Positions 14,623-24,679 are shown, counted from the first letter of the stretch. The stretch: DNA of 62,454 nt from an uncultured Chryseobacterium sp. (GCA_913777465.1 CAJYRQ010000057.1:1-62454); one strand, 5' to 3'. Notes: generated by a model not told the origin, from the letters alone. Translations and numbers: made by a program.

Positions 14623-16854
14623 ATGAAAAAGCAGTGTGTACTTTCCATTTTTCTGGGAGCCGTTTTCTCGGCAAACAGTTCCGCACAGAAACTGGCCGAC
14701 AGCATAAAAACCAAAGAGATTAATGAGGTGATCATGGTTTCTTCCCGGGCTCCGAAAGAAATTGCGGATATCCCAGGAACCGTATGGATCATCAGCGAAA
14801 AAGAACTTCAGGCACAGATCCGTGGCGGTGCCGGGCTGAAAGAAGTATTGGGAAATATGATTCCCGGGTTTGATTTCGGAAATCAGGGACGGACCAATTA
14901 CGCACAAAATATGAGAGGCCGGAATGTCCTGGTCATGATTAATGGGATTTCCCTGAACAGCACGCGGGCAACCAGCCGGCAGTTTGATGCCATCGATCCT
15001 TTCAACATCGAAAAAATAGAAGTGCTTTCCGGGGCTTCCTCCATCTACGGTGGAGATTCTACCGGTGGGATCATCAACATCATTACCAAAAAACCGGTAT
15101 CCGATAAACTGGGTTTTGAGACTTCGGTCGGCCTGAGAACAGGGTTTCATAAAGGCGACCTGGATAAAAGAGTTGCCCAGTCCGTGGAAGGAGGCAATGA
15201 TAAGGTAAAGTTCAGGCTGGGGGCTGCTCTTACACACAATGACGGGGCGTTCGATGCCCGTGGCAACCAGGTGACCACCGATGTAAGACAAGCCGACTTC
15301 CAGTATAACCAGTCCATCGACCTGCTGGGCGGAATCAGTGCAAAGCTGGCTTCCAACCAGGACCTGAATGTTGACCTGCAATACTACAACTCGAAAGTAA
15401 GAAATAAAAAGTGGCTTTCTTTCGGTCAGAACTTTATCGGCTTCACCACAAAGAATCCGGATCTCATCAATGTTCTGGACGGAGCGGATTCCGATGTCGT
15501 TCCCAGAACGGAGCGTTTCATGGCAAACCTCCAGTATAACGCCAGAAATATATGGGGTGGGCAGAATCTTATCGTTCAGGCCTACGGAAGACGTGAAGAA
15601 GTGGATTTCGGAGCTGCTTTTGCGGAAGTACCGAAACCGCCGGCGGGGGTCGTGCTTCCGGTATTCCTTTCTTCCGCAAGGGGAAATACGGAAGCCTACG
15701 GGGCTAAAATTGTTCTGAATAAAAAATGGGACTCATTCAGTTTTACTTACGGGGCAGACGGGGACCTTGAAAGCTTTACAGGTGACCAGGCAATTTTCAA
15801 TCCGCAGAAGAGTTCCGAATCCGGCGGTCTTGTCAACCGTACCGACGCTTTCGTAGGAAGATATCCCGATACGAAAACCTCTACCCTTTCCGGCTTTATA
15901 CAGGCAGACTGGAACATAACGGATCGGCTAACGCTTTCCGGAGGCGTCCGTCAGCAGTTTATCCACGTCAAGCTGGATGATTTCACAGGGTTTAAGGAAC
16001 AGGTATATATGCATTTCGGCTATGGAAATTCTGCGGATATCATAAAAGGAGGCCAAAATTATTATGATATCACTTTACTGAATGCGAGTCTGTTATACAA
16101 ATTCGGCCCGGCATGGCAGTCATGGTTCAGCTTCTCACAGGGATTCGCTGTTCCGGATGCCGCCAAATCGTACGGTTTCGGAAAGTACCAGCTGGCAAAC
16201 AACCGCTGGAACCTGCAGAACAGCATCAACATCGCCGACCAGCCTCTAAGCGGAATCAAAACTGACCAAATGGAGCTTGGCTTCAGGCACAACAGAACTT
16301 CGGAAGCAGGTCTTTCAGTACAGGGGTCATTCTTCTATGCACTGTCCGACAATACACTGAAAATCGATAATACTTCTTTTACCATTTATCTGCTCGATCA
16401 GAAATTAAGAAATTACGGTTTTGAAGGAGCGGTAAGTTACCGGTTCAATCAGGGTCTCGAATTGGGAGGGAACGTTTTGCTGATGAAATCCGAAACGGAA
16501 ACCGTAGACAAAGGCTGGCAGAACCAGTCGGTTTACAATACCAATCCATCAAAATTCATGGCATACACAGGATGGAATGCCAAAAGGTTTTCATTAAGGC
16601 TGCAGATGCAGAACTCGATGGATTACACCGATCTGGCCGACATGAAAATTACGGGCTATACGCTATTTGACCTGATCGGAGACGTAAAGCTGAATAAAGG
16701 CATGATCAATTTCGGTGTGCAGAACCTTTTCAACAGACAATACACGACCATCTGGGGACAACGTTCTGCATTTTTCTACGGGGCGCCCCAGAAAGCTTTC
16801 GCGTATCAGGGAAGAGGAACCACATTCTCCGTAGGATACACCATCAATTATTAA
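14623..16854 (+). CDS. TonB-dependent siderophore receptor
   Basis: A 743-residue outer-membrane receptor. It has a Sec signal peptide (1-22, cleaved near NSSAQ), a plug domain (about 35-160) with GIINIITKKP at its end, and a beta-barrel ending in the aromatic-tail pattern of outer membrane proteins (TTFSVGYTINY). It lacks the N-terminal carboxypeptidase-like domain of SusC-type transporters, so it belongs with classical iron-siderophore receptors. As first gene of the siderophore locus it should re-import the ferric form of the hydroxamate made by the genes downstream. Confidence 0.92.
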   Translation: MKKQCVLSIFLGAVFSANSSAQKLADSIKTKEINEVIMVSSRAPKEIADIPGTVWIISEKELQAQIRGGAGLKEVLGNMIPGFDFGNQGRTNYAQNMRGRNVLVMINGISLNSTRATSRQFDAIDPFNIEKIEVLSGASSIYGGDSTGGIINIITKKPVSDKLGFETSVGLRTGFHKGDLDKRVAQSVEGGNDKVKFRLGAALTHNDGAFDARGNQVTTDVRQADFQYNQSIDLLGGISAKLASNQDLNVDLQYYNSKVRNKKWLSFGQNFIGFTTKNPDLINVLDGADSDVVPRTERFMANLQYNARNIWGGQNLIVQAYGRREEVDFGAAFAEVPKPPAGVVLPVFLSSARGNTEAYGAKIVLNKKWDSFSFTYGADGDLESFTGDQAIFNPQKSSESGGLVNRTDAFVGRYPDTKTSTLSGFIQADWNITDRLTLSGGVRQQFIHVKLDDFTGFKEQVYMHFGYGNSADIIKGGQNYYDITLLNASLLYKFGPAWQSWFSFSQGFAVPDAAKSYGFGKYQLANNRWNLQNSINIADQPLSGIKTDQMELGFRHNRTSEAGLSVQGSFFYALSDNTLKIDNTSFTIYLLDQKLRNYGFEGAVSYRFNQGLELGGNVLLMKSETETVDKGWQNQSVYNTNPSKFMAYTGWNAKRFSLRLQMQNSMDYTDLADMKITGYTLFDLIGDVKLNKGMINFGVQNLFNRQYTTIWGQRSAFFYGAPQKAFAYQGRGTTFSVGYTINY

Positions 16855-16857
16855 TAT

Positions 16858-16917
16858 TTGAGGCTGAGTGATTTAATAGATTAATTTTTTTTTATCGGAA
16901 ATCAAAGTCAGCCTCAA
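16858..16917 (+). promoter_or_regulatory. Intercistronic hairpin after the receptor gene
   Basis: A perfect 10-bp inverted repeat TTGAGGCTGA (16858-16867)/TCAGCCTCAA (16908-16917) encloses a 40-base AT-rich loop, 4 bases after the receptor stop. It could be a weak terminator or 3' stabiliser that sets receptor and enzyme expression apart. Confidence 0.5.
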
Positions 16918-16940
16918 TTTAAAAACCAATCCAGTATTTT

Positions 16941-18458
16941 ATGAACAAACCTATTACCGGACATACGGTTTCGGAGCGGGAACATCTTTTCCCGGATCTG
17001 GAAAATTTATTCTGCGATCTCAACATCAGGGAATATCAGAATGCGATGCTGAAGGCACAGGAAGCGGTCGTTACATTTCTTGAGAACACCCATAGGCCTT
17101 TCAGCGGAGTTTCTCCGAAAGAACTTAGAACGCAGTTTGAAACCATCAACCTTAATGATCTTCCAAAAGATTATGAAGAGGTTTTCGACGAAGTGACCCG
17201 GTTGTACACCCGGCATGCCGTTGCCTTCCACCATCCGAAATATGTAGCCCACCTCAACTGCCCGGTGGTGATCCCGGCGGTGGCTGCAGAGGTGATGATC
17301 AGTTCCGTCAATTCATCCCTGGATACCTGGGATCAGAGTGCCGGCGGGACATTGATGGAGCAGAAACTGATTGAATGGACGTGCGGGGAAATCGGCTACG
17401 GGAAAAATTCGGACGGGATTTTCACCAGCGGCGGCTCCCAGAGCAACCTGATGGGCATGCTCCTGGCGAGAGATTATTACTCAATTAAATATTTTAACCA
17501 CAACATCAAGAAAAACGGACTGCCGGAAAATGCACATCGCTTCAGGATCTTTGTTTCGGAAGCGGCCCATTTCAGCATTCAGAAAAGTGCTTCGATCCTC
17601 GGACTGGGAGAACAGGCGGTGGTAAAAGTGAAAACCGACCGTTTTTTCAGGATGAACAGCGTTCTGCTGGATGATGCCATCCGCAAAGAGGCGGAAAACG
17701 GGAATATACCGATTGCCGTGGTGGCGACCGCCGGAACTACGGATTTCGGGAATATCGATCCGCTGAACCAGATTTCTGCGATTGCCAAAAAATACAAAAT
17801 GTGGTTTCATGTGGATGCGGCATACGGCTGTGCGCTGCTGTTAACCGACCGGTACCGGAATTTAATCAATGGAATCGAAAAAGCAGATTCGGTAACCGTC
17901 GATTACCACAAATCATTTTTCCAGCCGGTAAGCAGCAGCGGATTTCTGGTGAAAGATAAAAATTATTTTACCCTGATCACCCATTATGCCGATTACCTGA
18001 ACCCGAAAGACCATGATGAAAACGAAATCCCGAACCAGGTTAACAAATCCATCCAGACCACCCGTAGGTTCGATGCTTTAAAACTTTGGTTTACCCTTAG
18101 GATCATAGGGAAAAAGGGTCTCGGAAGCTACATCAATAGAATGATCGGTACGGCACGGGAAGCGGCTTCCCTTCTTGAAAACGATCCTCATTTTGAGGTA
18201 CTGAACCGTTCGGACATTTCGGCACTGGTCTTCAGGTATTCTGCAGACCCGTTCAGGACTTTCGACCTGAACCGGATCAACACCTACATCAAAGCACAGC
18301 TTTACAGAAACGGAAATGCCCTGGTTGCAGGGACAAAAGTCAACGGACAGTTTTATTTAAAATTTACCATCCTGAATCCGTTAACCACCATTGAAGATAT
18401 CCAAACCATTTTAACCACTATAAAACAATACGGAAATGAATACATTGAAGTCAACTGA
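16941..18458 (+). CDS. PLP-dependent amino acid decarboxylase of the siderophore pathway
   Basis: A 505-residue group II decarboxylase. Signatures are HPKYVAHLNCP, FTSGGSQSNLMGMLLARD, VATAGTTDFGNIDPL, HVDAAYGC and the PLP lysine in VTVDYHKSFFQP. By analogy with DesA it should decarboxylate lysine to cadaverine; ornithine or 2,4-diaminobutyrate cannot be excluded from sequence alone. It overlaps the next gene by 23 bases, so the two are translationally coupled. Confidence 0.92.
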   Translation: MNKPITGHTVSEREHLFPDLENLFCDLNIREYQNAMLKAQEAVVTFLENTHRPFSGVSPKELRTQFETINLNDLPKDYEEVFDEVTRLYTRHAVAFHHPKYVAHLNCPVVIPAVAAEVMISSVNSSLDTWDQSAGGTLMEQKLIEWTCGEIGYGKNSDGIFTSGGSQSNLMGMLLARDYYSIKYFNHNIKKNGLPENAHRFRIFVSEAAHFSIQKSASILGLGEQAVVKVKTDRFFRMNSVLLDDAIRKEAENGNIPIAVVATAGTTDFGNIDPLNQISAIAKKYKMWFHVDAAYGCALLLTDRYRNLINGIEKADSVTVDYHKSFFQPVSSSGFLVKDKNYFTLITHYADYLNPKDHDENEIPNQVNKSIQTTRRFDALKLWFTLRIIGKKGLGSYINRMIGTAREAASLLENDPHFEVLNRSDISALVFRYSADPFRTFDLNRINTYIKAQLYRNGNALVAGTKVNGQFYLKFTILNPLTTIEDIQTILTTIKQYGNEYIEVN

Positions 18459-20859
18459 TATCCGCGGATATGCAGAGCAAATAAACTATACGGCACTGAT
18501 CAACTGCTATCTGAAGGAATTCAGCAATTGGAGCCGCTATCTGGGAATTCCGAAATACGATCCGGCAATCGCTGCCCATCTGAAACCTACGGACACCAAC
18601 CTTCATATCCGGATCGACTTCACTGCGATCGACTGCGATGTATATATTCCTGTTACTTATTTTTCCGAGAGCGGCAGGCATCTTTTCGATTTTCCTGTTT
18701 TGCGTAGAATATTGGAAACGGACGAAGTTTCGGAAGTCGATATTTACGGGTTTATGGCCCTCACCGCCGAATATGCAAAAAGCAGATATGAAGGGATAGA
18801 CGCATCAACCGTGATGCAGCGGTTAAACAACAGCATTGAAAATCTTTCTTTGTATTTAAATACAATGTCGGAAAACAAAAGGTCTGTCAATGATCCGGAA
18901 ATGTCTTTCATCGAGGCAGAACAGTCTCTGATTTTAGGCCACATCCTGCATCCGGTTGCCAAATCGAAACAAGGATTCAATGAAAAAGATTTAATGATTT
19001 ATTCCCCGGAAACCTGCGGCAAGTTCCAATTGTTTTATTTCCTGATTCACCCTGAAAACATCATTGAAAAAAATGCAGACGGAGAACCTGTTTCAAGAAT
19101 ATTGGGTGAACAGATCTATCCTTTTTTAGATCCTGAACACCGGAATATCTGCGACCGGTTTCCGGATTACCGGTTGGTTCCCATGCATCCCTGGGAAGCG
19201 GAATATCTTCTGAAACAGGAAGACATCCGCGATATGCAGGAGCAGGGAATTCTTATCGTTCTGGGCCAGTATGGAGACTTTTTTACGCCCACTTCTTCCG
19301 TACGCACGGTGTATAATGAGAACAGCGGCTGGATGTTCAAATTTTCCCTGCATGTAAAAATCACCAATTCCGAAAGGATCAATCTGTATCCGGAACTGCA
19401 CCGCGGCCACGACATCAGCCGGCTTTTGAAAACCGATTGGGGTAAAAACCTGCAGCGGGATTATCCGGAAATCGATTTTATGGTAGATCCGGCATTTATG
19501 GCAGTACGGCATAACGGAAAAATCATCAACGGATTCAACATCAGCATCCGCAGAAACCCGTTTACCGGTGAAAACAAAAATAAAAACGTAACCTTGCTGG
19601 CAGCGCTTTGTCAGGACGGCATCTTGGGACAGCCTTCAAGGTTACGGAATATCATCACGGAAGCAGCTTCAACACTTGATCTTTCGGTTGAAGAAACGGC
19701 AATCGACTGGTTTAAGCAGTACCTGCATCTCTGCGTACGGCCGATCGTCGGCATTTTAAATACCTATGGCCTTGCCTGTGAGTTCCACCAGCAGAATGTA
19801 ATGATCGAGCTTGATAAGAAAGGCTTTCCTGCAAAAATTTATTTCAGGGACAACCAGGGCTTCTTTTTCCGGGAAGGAAGAAAAGAACTCGTTTCCGAAG
19901 CACTTCCGGGAATTGCGGATGAAAGCCAGTCGATCATTGATGAAGAATCCCTGGCTCCGAAATATACCTATTACCTGGTCACCAACAACATCCTGGGCGT
20001 CATCAATGCGTTGGGATGCAATAAACTGGCTGATGAAAGGAAGCTGATCAACCTGGTATACAAAGCATTTAAGGCACTGGAACATGAAGATGAGACAGGA
20101 CTGGTGCAGTACATAACCGGAAAAAGAAACTGGTATACCAAAGGGAATTTAATTACCAGCCTTCAGAACATTAATGAGGCGGATGAAAACCTGGAATATC
20201 CTGCCGTTTTTCTGGATACCCCCAATCCGCTGCATAAATACTTTTTTTCAGACAAGCTTATCAGGCCCGCCAACAGTGAATTTGTTTATTCAAGATCCTT
20301 TGAAGAGGAAAATATCACGATCAGCATCCGTCCTTTTGATATGGAAAAGGATTTTGAAATGGTTCACGAATGGTTCAACAGGGAGCACGCCAGGCCGTTC
20401 TGGAAAATGGACGGCCCTAAAAGGGAGCTTGAGCTGTGGTTCCGTACCATTCTTCCCGGTGACGAACAGCACAGCTTTATCGGTTACGTGAATGATGTTC
20501 CGCAGTTCAGCTTTGAGCCTTACTGGCCGATGCGCGATATAGTAGGCGCTTATTACAATGCTCTTCCCACAGATTACGGTACCCATTTCTTTGTTGCGGA
20601 AACGCAGAAAGACAAAAAGTTCTCATTTCAGTCGTTTCAGGCAGCCCTGGATTATATTTTCAGGCGTCCCGAAGTCGGGAAATGCATCGGTGAAGCATCG
20701 GTGGATGCGGTTCCTACGGACCGGCTGATCACCCGGCTGGGCTATACCCGTGAAGGAGTAATCGAAATGCCTCATAAAACCGCTTACCTTACCTTCTGTA
20801 CCCGTGAGAGCTATTGGGAAAAATGCCCGGAAAGCAGACTGGACAAGAAAAGTATTTAA
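18436..20859 (+). CDS. NIS siderophore synthetase fused to a C-terminal acyltransferase
   Basis: An 807-residue two-domain enzyme. Residues about 20-610 are an IucA/IucC-type synthetase, an ATP-dependent amide former, with HPWEAEYLL, FTPTSSVRTVY, KFSLHVKITNSERIN, and GLACEFHQQNVM in the FhuF-like part. Residues about 630-800 are a GNAT-like hydroxamate acyltransferase of the IucB/DesC type (ISIRPFDMEKDFEMVHEWF, EPYWPMRDI, GEASVDAVPTDRLITRLGYT). One chain could therefore acylate the N-hydroxylated diamine and then join the units. The locus matches desferrioxamine/bisucaberin logic (decarboxylase, hydroxylase, acyltransferase, synthetase); the exact product is not readable. Confidence 0.92.
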   Translation: MNTLKSTDIRGYAEQINYTALINCYLKEFSNWSRYLGIPKYDPAIAAHLKPTDTNLHIRIDFTAIDCDVYIPVTYFSESGRHLFDFPVLRRILETDEVSEVDIYGFMALTAEYAKSRYEGIDASTVMQRLNNSIENLSLYLNTMSENKRSVNDPEMSFIEAEQSLILGHILHPVAKSKQGFNEKDLMIYSPETCGKFQLFYFLIHPENIIEKNADGEPVSRILGEQIYPFLDPEHRNICDRFPDYRLVPMHPWEAEYLLKQEDIRDMQEQGILIVLGQYGDFFTPTSSVRTVYNENSGWMFKFSLHVKITNSERINLYPELHRGHDISRLLKTDWGKNLQRDYPEIDFMVDPAFMAVRHNGKIINGFNISIRRNPFTGENKNKNVTLLAALCQDGILGQPSRLRNIITEAASTLDLSVEETAIDWFKQYLHLCVRPIVGILNTYGLACEFHQQNVMIELDKKGFPAKIYFRDNQGFFFREGRKELVSEALPGIADESQSIIDEESLAPKYTYYLVTNNILGVINALGCNKLADERKLINLVYKAFKALEHEDETGLVQYITGKRNWYTKGNLITSLQNINEADENLEYPAVFLDTPNPLHKYFFSDKLIRPANSEFVYSRSFEEENITISIRPFDMEKDFEMVHEWFNREHARPFWKMDGPKRELELWFRTILPGDEQHSFIGYVNDVPQFSFEPYWPMRDIVGAYYNALPTDYGTHFFVAETQKDKKFSFQSFQAALDYIFRRPEVGKCIGEASVDAVPTDRLITRLGYTREGVIEMPHKTAYLTFCTRESYWEKCPESRLDKKSI

Positions 20860-20881
20860 AACATCAACCCTGATCGGAGAA

Positions 20882-20921
20882 CTCCGGCAGACAGAGGCCT
20901 GAGCTTCAAAACCTGCCGGAG
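20882..20921 (+). promoter_or_regulatory. Intercistronic hairpin before the N-hydroxylase
   Basis: A perfect 9-bp stem CTCCGGCAG (20882-20890)/CTGCCGGAG (20913-20921) with a 22-base loop lies between the synthetase stop and the TTG start at 20951. There is no T tract, so it is more likely an mRNA stability or processing element than a terminator. Confidence 0.5.
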
Positions 20922-20950
20922 GATTTTGATCCGAAATTAAAAATAAAACA

Positions 20951-22264
20951 TTGGAAAACAATACAATATACGACATCATCGGGATCGGAATCGGTCCTTT
21001 TAACCTGGGACTGGCGGCGCTTTTACAGCCGGTAGATTCCATTACTTCCCTCTTTCTGGACCAGTCGGAAAATTTCGACTGGCATCCCGGCCTTATGCTG
21101 GATCATGCGACTTTACAGGTGCCTTTTATAGCAGACCTGGTAACGATGGCAGACCCGAAAAGTCCATTCAGCTTTCTTAATTTTTTGAAGGAAACCGACC
21201 GGCTGTACAAGTTCTACATCAGGGAAAACTTTTATATTTTAAGAAAAGAATACAATCTTTACTGCCAGTGGGTGGCAGACCGGCTGGAAAACTGCCTCTT
21301 CGGAAACAGAGTGGAAAATATCCGTTTTGATGAAAGAGAGAATATCTACACCGTTGAAGTCCTCGATCTCAAAAACAATGACGTTAAAAAATATCACGCC
21401 AAGAAGCTGGCGTTAGGCACCGGTACCCAGCCACGGCTTCCTGATTTTATGAAGGATAAAAGCCATCCGAACGTTATCCATACCTCACAGTACCTTCATA
21501 AAAAAGAGGAAATCCTGAATTCGGGATCCGTTTCGGTGATCGGTTCCGGGCAGAGTGCCGCAGAAATTTTCCAGGATCTCCTTCCTCTAATAAAGGAGGG
21601 ACTGAAGCTAAGCTGGTTTACCAGACCCGACCGTTTTTTTCCGATGGAATATTCCAAACTGACGCTGGAACTTACTTCGCCGGAATATGTAGACCACTTT
21701 TATAAGATGCCGGCCGGCCAAAGAAAAAATATTCTGGCTCAACAGCCTCCGCTTTACAAGGGAATCAATTTCGATCTCATCAATGATATTTTCGATTCGC
21801 TATATGAAATGAGTGTCGGGAATACACCTCTGAACGTTGAGCTGAGGCCCAGCTGCCAGCTGGATGATATAGAGTATGAAGGGGGTTCGTACCGTCTGAA
21901 TTTTACCCATGTTCAGGACAGGGTTGCTTTTACCCATCATTCGGATTATGTGATTCTGGCTACCGGATACAAATACAGGGAACCGAAATTTCTCCGTGGA
22001 ATCGAACAGCAGATCCGGCGGACGGAAGAAGGATTGTTTGAGGTCAGCCGCCAATACACCATCGATGCCGGGAAAAGGCTTTTCGTTCAGAATGCGGAGC
22101 TTCACACCCACGGATTCGTTACGCCGGATCTGGGGATGGGTGCGTACCGGAATTCTATTATCATCAATGCCCTGGCCGGTAAAGAAATCTACAAAGCAGA
22201 AAAAAGGATCGCCTTTCAACAGTTCAACACCTCCGATGCATGGACCGCAAAAACTTCATCTTAA
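20951..22264 (+). CDS. Lysine/ornithine or diamine N-hydroxylase
   Basis: A 437-residue flavin-dependent N-monooxygenase of the IucD/PvdA/DesB family. The FAD motif is GIGIGPFNLGLAAL, the NADPH motif is VIGSGQSAAEIF, and the ATGYKYREP segment near the C-terminus is typical. In this pathway it should hydroxylate the terminal amine of the diamine made by the decarboxylase. Translation starts at TTG; no ATG lies near the expected N-terminus. It overlaps the exporter gene by 25 bases. Confidence 0.92.
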   Translation: MENNTIYDIIGIGIGPFNLGLAALLQPVDSITSLFLDQSENFDWHPGLMLDHATLQVPFIADLVTMADPKSPFSFLNFLKETDRLYKFYIRENFYILRKEYNLYCQWVADRLENCLFGNRVENIRFDERENIYTVEVLDLKNNDVKKYHAKKLALGTGTQPRLPDFMKDKSHPNVIHTSQYLHKKEEILNSGSVSVIGSGQSAAEIFQDLLPLIKEGLKLSWFTRPDRFFPMEYSKLTLELTSPEYVDHFYKMPAGQRKNILAQQPPLYKGINFDLINDIFDSLYEMSVGNTPLNVELRPSCQLDDIEYEGGSYRLNFTHVQDRVAFTHHSDYVILATGYKYREPKFLRGIEQQIRRTEEGLFEVSRQYTIDAGKRLFVQNAELHTHGFVTPDLGMGAYRNSIIINALAGKEIYKAEKRIAFQQFNTSDAWTAKTSS

Positions 22265-23577
22265 ACGGTGATCTGAAAAAGGTCATGTGGGAAACCTCAT
22301 GGCCTGCCGTTGCGGCTATTGTTTTATACGGGATCAACAACTTCCTGGATGCTGTTTTCGTAGGGTATTTAATCAATACCCAGGCGCTGGCTGCCGTCGG
22401 GATGGCCTATCCGTTGTCGCAGGTTGTTCTGGGCTTCGGAAGGCTCGCCGGCAGCGGAGCAGGAGCTGCCATCAGCATCTGGATCGGTGAGAACAGGAAA
22501 GACAAACTTTATCGCTTTTTCGGAAGCTTTAATTTCCTGTGCCTTTTCTTTTCACTTATCTGTACCGTTCCTGCTTATATTTTTGCTGATGAACTGATGG
22601 CGATGATGGGAGCGAAAGGCGAACTTCAGACCCTGGCGGTGGAATACTTCAGGGTAACTTTGATCGGAACCGTTTTCTGGATTTACGGGTTAGCTTTGAA
22701 TATGCTGATCCGCGCAGAGGGAAAAATGAAAACCGCAGCGGGTATGATTGCGGTAGGACTGGTTGTGGACATCCTGTTGAAGCCGGTTTTTATTTCCACT
22801 TTCGGAATGGGTGTTTCAGGAGCGGCCTGGGCAACCAATGTCGGAATGATCATCTATTCCTTACTCGGGATCCTTTACTATGCGAAAGGGAAAAGTTCGT
22901 TCCGGACCAACTGGAAATCCATAGCCTTCCATCCGGAGATCGGGAAGAAAATCATGCAGCTGGGCCTTCCGGAAATGGTACTCTCGGTAATGGGCGTGAT
23001 CCAGAGTATTATTATTTTTAATGCCATTGCCCGGTACGGGACCGAAAGCGATATTTCTTTCTTCACGGTTCTGAACCGTTTTTTCCTGTTTCTATTAACC
23101 CCTTTATTCGGGCTGATGCGCGGGCTGCAGCCGGTGGTCGGCATTAATTTCGGAGCCGGCAATTACAGCAGGACGGCCAAATTCCTGAAAGCCTATATCT
23201 GGGCCGGTGTAGCCATCCTGTCTCCGTTCTTTTTGATCGCTTTGTTTTTTCCCGAAGAGCTTATCAGGTTAATGCTTCCGGGATATGTGGTGAATCTTCG
23301 TCAGGTATCGGATTTCAGGCTGTTTTTTTCTGTACTGCCGTTGCTTCCGGTCACGGTATTGGCCCTTTCCTATTATCCGGCCGTCAACGACAGCAGAAAA
23401 GCGAGCTTCCTGGTTTTCCTCAGACAGCTGATTTTGTATATTCCGCTGATGCTTATTTTACCATATTATTTTGGGATCAACAGCATTTACTGGGGCAGTG
23501 CGCTGATTGAACTAACGGTAGGCATCGTGACCCTGTATCTATTAAACAACGGGAAATTGTCGCTGAAAAAAATATAA
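22240..23577 (+). CDS. MATE-family efflux transporter, probable siderophore exporter
   Basis: A 445-residue inner-membrane protein with about 12 hydrophobic helices and the two-fold MATE pattern (for example NNFLDAVFVGYLINTQALAA in the first half and GLMRGLQPVVGINFGAGNY in the second). MATE carriers exchange Na+ or H+ for organic substrates. As last gene of the locus, overlapping the hydroxylase, it is the natural candidate for secretion of the finished siderophore. No terminator is evident before the next operon. Confidence 0.9.
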   Translation: MDRKNFILNGDLKKVMWETSWPAVAAIVLYGINNFLDAVFVGYLINTQALAAVGMAYPLSQVVLGFGRLAGSGAGAAISIWIGENRKDKLYRFFGSFNFLCLFFSLICTVPAYIFADELMAMMGAKGELQTLAVEYFRVTLIGTVFWIYGLALNMLIRAEGKMKTAAGMIAVGLVVDILLKPVFISTFGMGVSGAAWATNVGMIIYSLLGILYYAKGKSSFRTNWKSIAFHPEIGKKIMQLGLPEMVLSVMGVIQSIIIFNAIARYGTESDISFFTVLNRFFLFLLTPLFGLMRGLQPVVGINFGAGNYSRTAKFLKAYIWAGVAILSPFFLIALFFPEELIRLMLPGYVVNLRQVSDFRLFFSVLPLLPVTVLALSYYPAVNDSRKASFLVFLRQLILYIPLMLILPYYFGINSIYWGSALIELTVGIVTLYLLNNGKLSLKKI

Positions 23578-23650
23578 AATATAGGATTCTTTGCTTTCGG
23601 ATTTTGATTGGTTGGATTTTTGAATACTAAAATCCAAATCACGCACACCA

Positions 23651-24679
23651 TTGAAGCTTATCAAATTCACAAACAAAGGCATTTACTGTCCGCAGGGAAA
23701 ATTTTATATTGATCCCTGGCGGCCGGTTGATCTGGCGGTTATTACCCACGGACATGCCGACCATGCACGCTGGGGAATGAAAAAATACCTCTGCCATCAT
23801 TTTACCAAACCTATTTTATACAAAAGGATCAGCGAAGATATAGAATGCCAGAGCGTAGAGTACGGCGAGGTCATTAATATGAACGGCGTTAAGGTGTCCT
23901 TTCATCCTGCAGGGCATATCATCGGTTCGGCCCAGATCCGTCTGGAATACAAAGGCTATGTAAGCGTTGTTTCCGGCGATTATAAAGTTCAGGACGACGG
24001 TTTGAGCACGCCTTTCGAACTGGTACGGTGCAATGAATTTGTAACGGAGAGTACTTTCGGACTACCGATCTACAACTGGCTCGAGGTGGATGATCTCAAT
24101 AAGAAACTGCAAAACTGGGTGCTGAGGAATAAGGAAAATCAGAAAACCTCCGTATTTATCGGTTATTCTCTGGGAAAGGCGCAACGGATTATGAAAGCGG
24201 TGGAAGGTATGGGAAAAATCCATGTCCACTACTCCATCGGCAAGCTGAACGAAGCTTTTGAAACGGTTGGCATTAAGCTTCCTGAATATGAAATTCCGGA
24301 TTTCCGCGAAAGTGTAAAACACGTACAGGAGGATATCGTTATTGTTCCGCCTGCCCTGATGGATTCCAATGTCATAAAAAAAATTCCCGATGCGGCTCTT
24401 GCCATCTGCTCCGGCTGGATGCAGGTGCGGGGCGCGAGACGCTGGCGGAGTGCCGATGCGGGCTTTGCCATGAGCGACCATGCGGATTGGAAAGGCCTGC
24501 TTCAGGCCATCAAAGCTACGGAAGCAGAGATTGTACACGTTACCCATGGGCAGACCGATGTCTTCTCAAAATATTTAAATGAAATCGGGATTAAATCTGA
24601 TGTGGTGGAAACTCTTTACGGTGATGATGATGAAGAGGAAGTTGAAAAAAAAGAAACCGTTAAAAATCCGGAGTCATGA
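23651..24679 (+). CDS. Ligase-associated DNA exonuclease (metallo-beta-lactamase fold)
   Basis: A 342-residue nuclease of the beta-lactamase/beta-CASP group, part of the Lhr-core DNA repair set. The metal motif is HGHADH (H33, H35, D37, H38). Further signatures are FHPAGHIIGSAQI and SGWMQVRG, and SDHADWKGL near the C-terminus supplies the beta-CASP residues. Translation starts at TTG (23651). The acidic tail (DDDEEEVEKKE) is unstructured. It overlaps the ligase gene by 4 bases. Confidence 0.92.
   Translation: MKLIKFTNKGIYCPQGKFYIDPWRPVDLAVITHGHADHARWGMKKYLCHHFTKPILYKRISEDIECQSVEYGEVINMNGVKVSFHPAGHIIGSAQIRLEYKGYVSVVSGDYKVQDDGLSTPFELVRCNEFVTESTFGLPIYNWLEVDDLNKKLQNWVLRNKENQKTSVFIGYSLGKAQRIMKAVEGMGKIHVHYSIGKLNEAFETVGIKLPEYEIPDFRESVKHVQEDIVIVPPALMDSNVIKKIPDAALAICSGWMQVRGARRWRSADAGFAMSDHADWKGLLQAIKATEAEIVHVTHGQTDVFSKYLNEIGIKSDVVETLYGDDDEEEVEKKETVKNPES

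Noticed and set aside
14331-14623. Fur box for the siderophore operon
   Set aside because: No stretch resembles the 19-bp inverted repeat well enough to call, although iron control is likely on biological grounds.
14482-15381. 299-residue minus-strand reading frame opposite the TonB receptor
   Set aside because: It is the antisense shadow of a well-supported gene, with no recognisable domain and a composition typical of such shadows.
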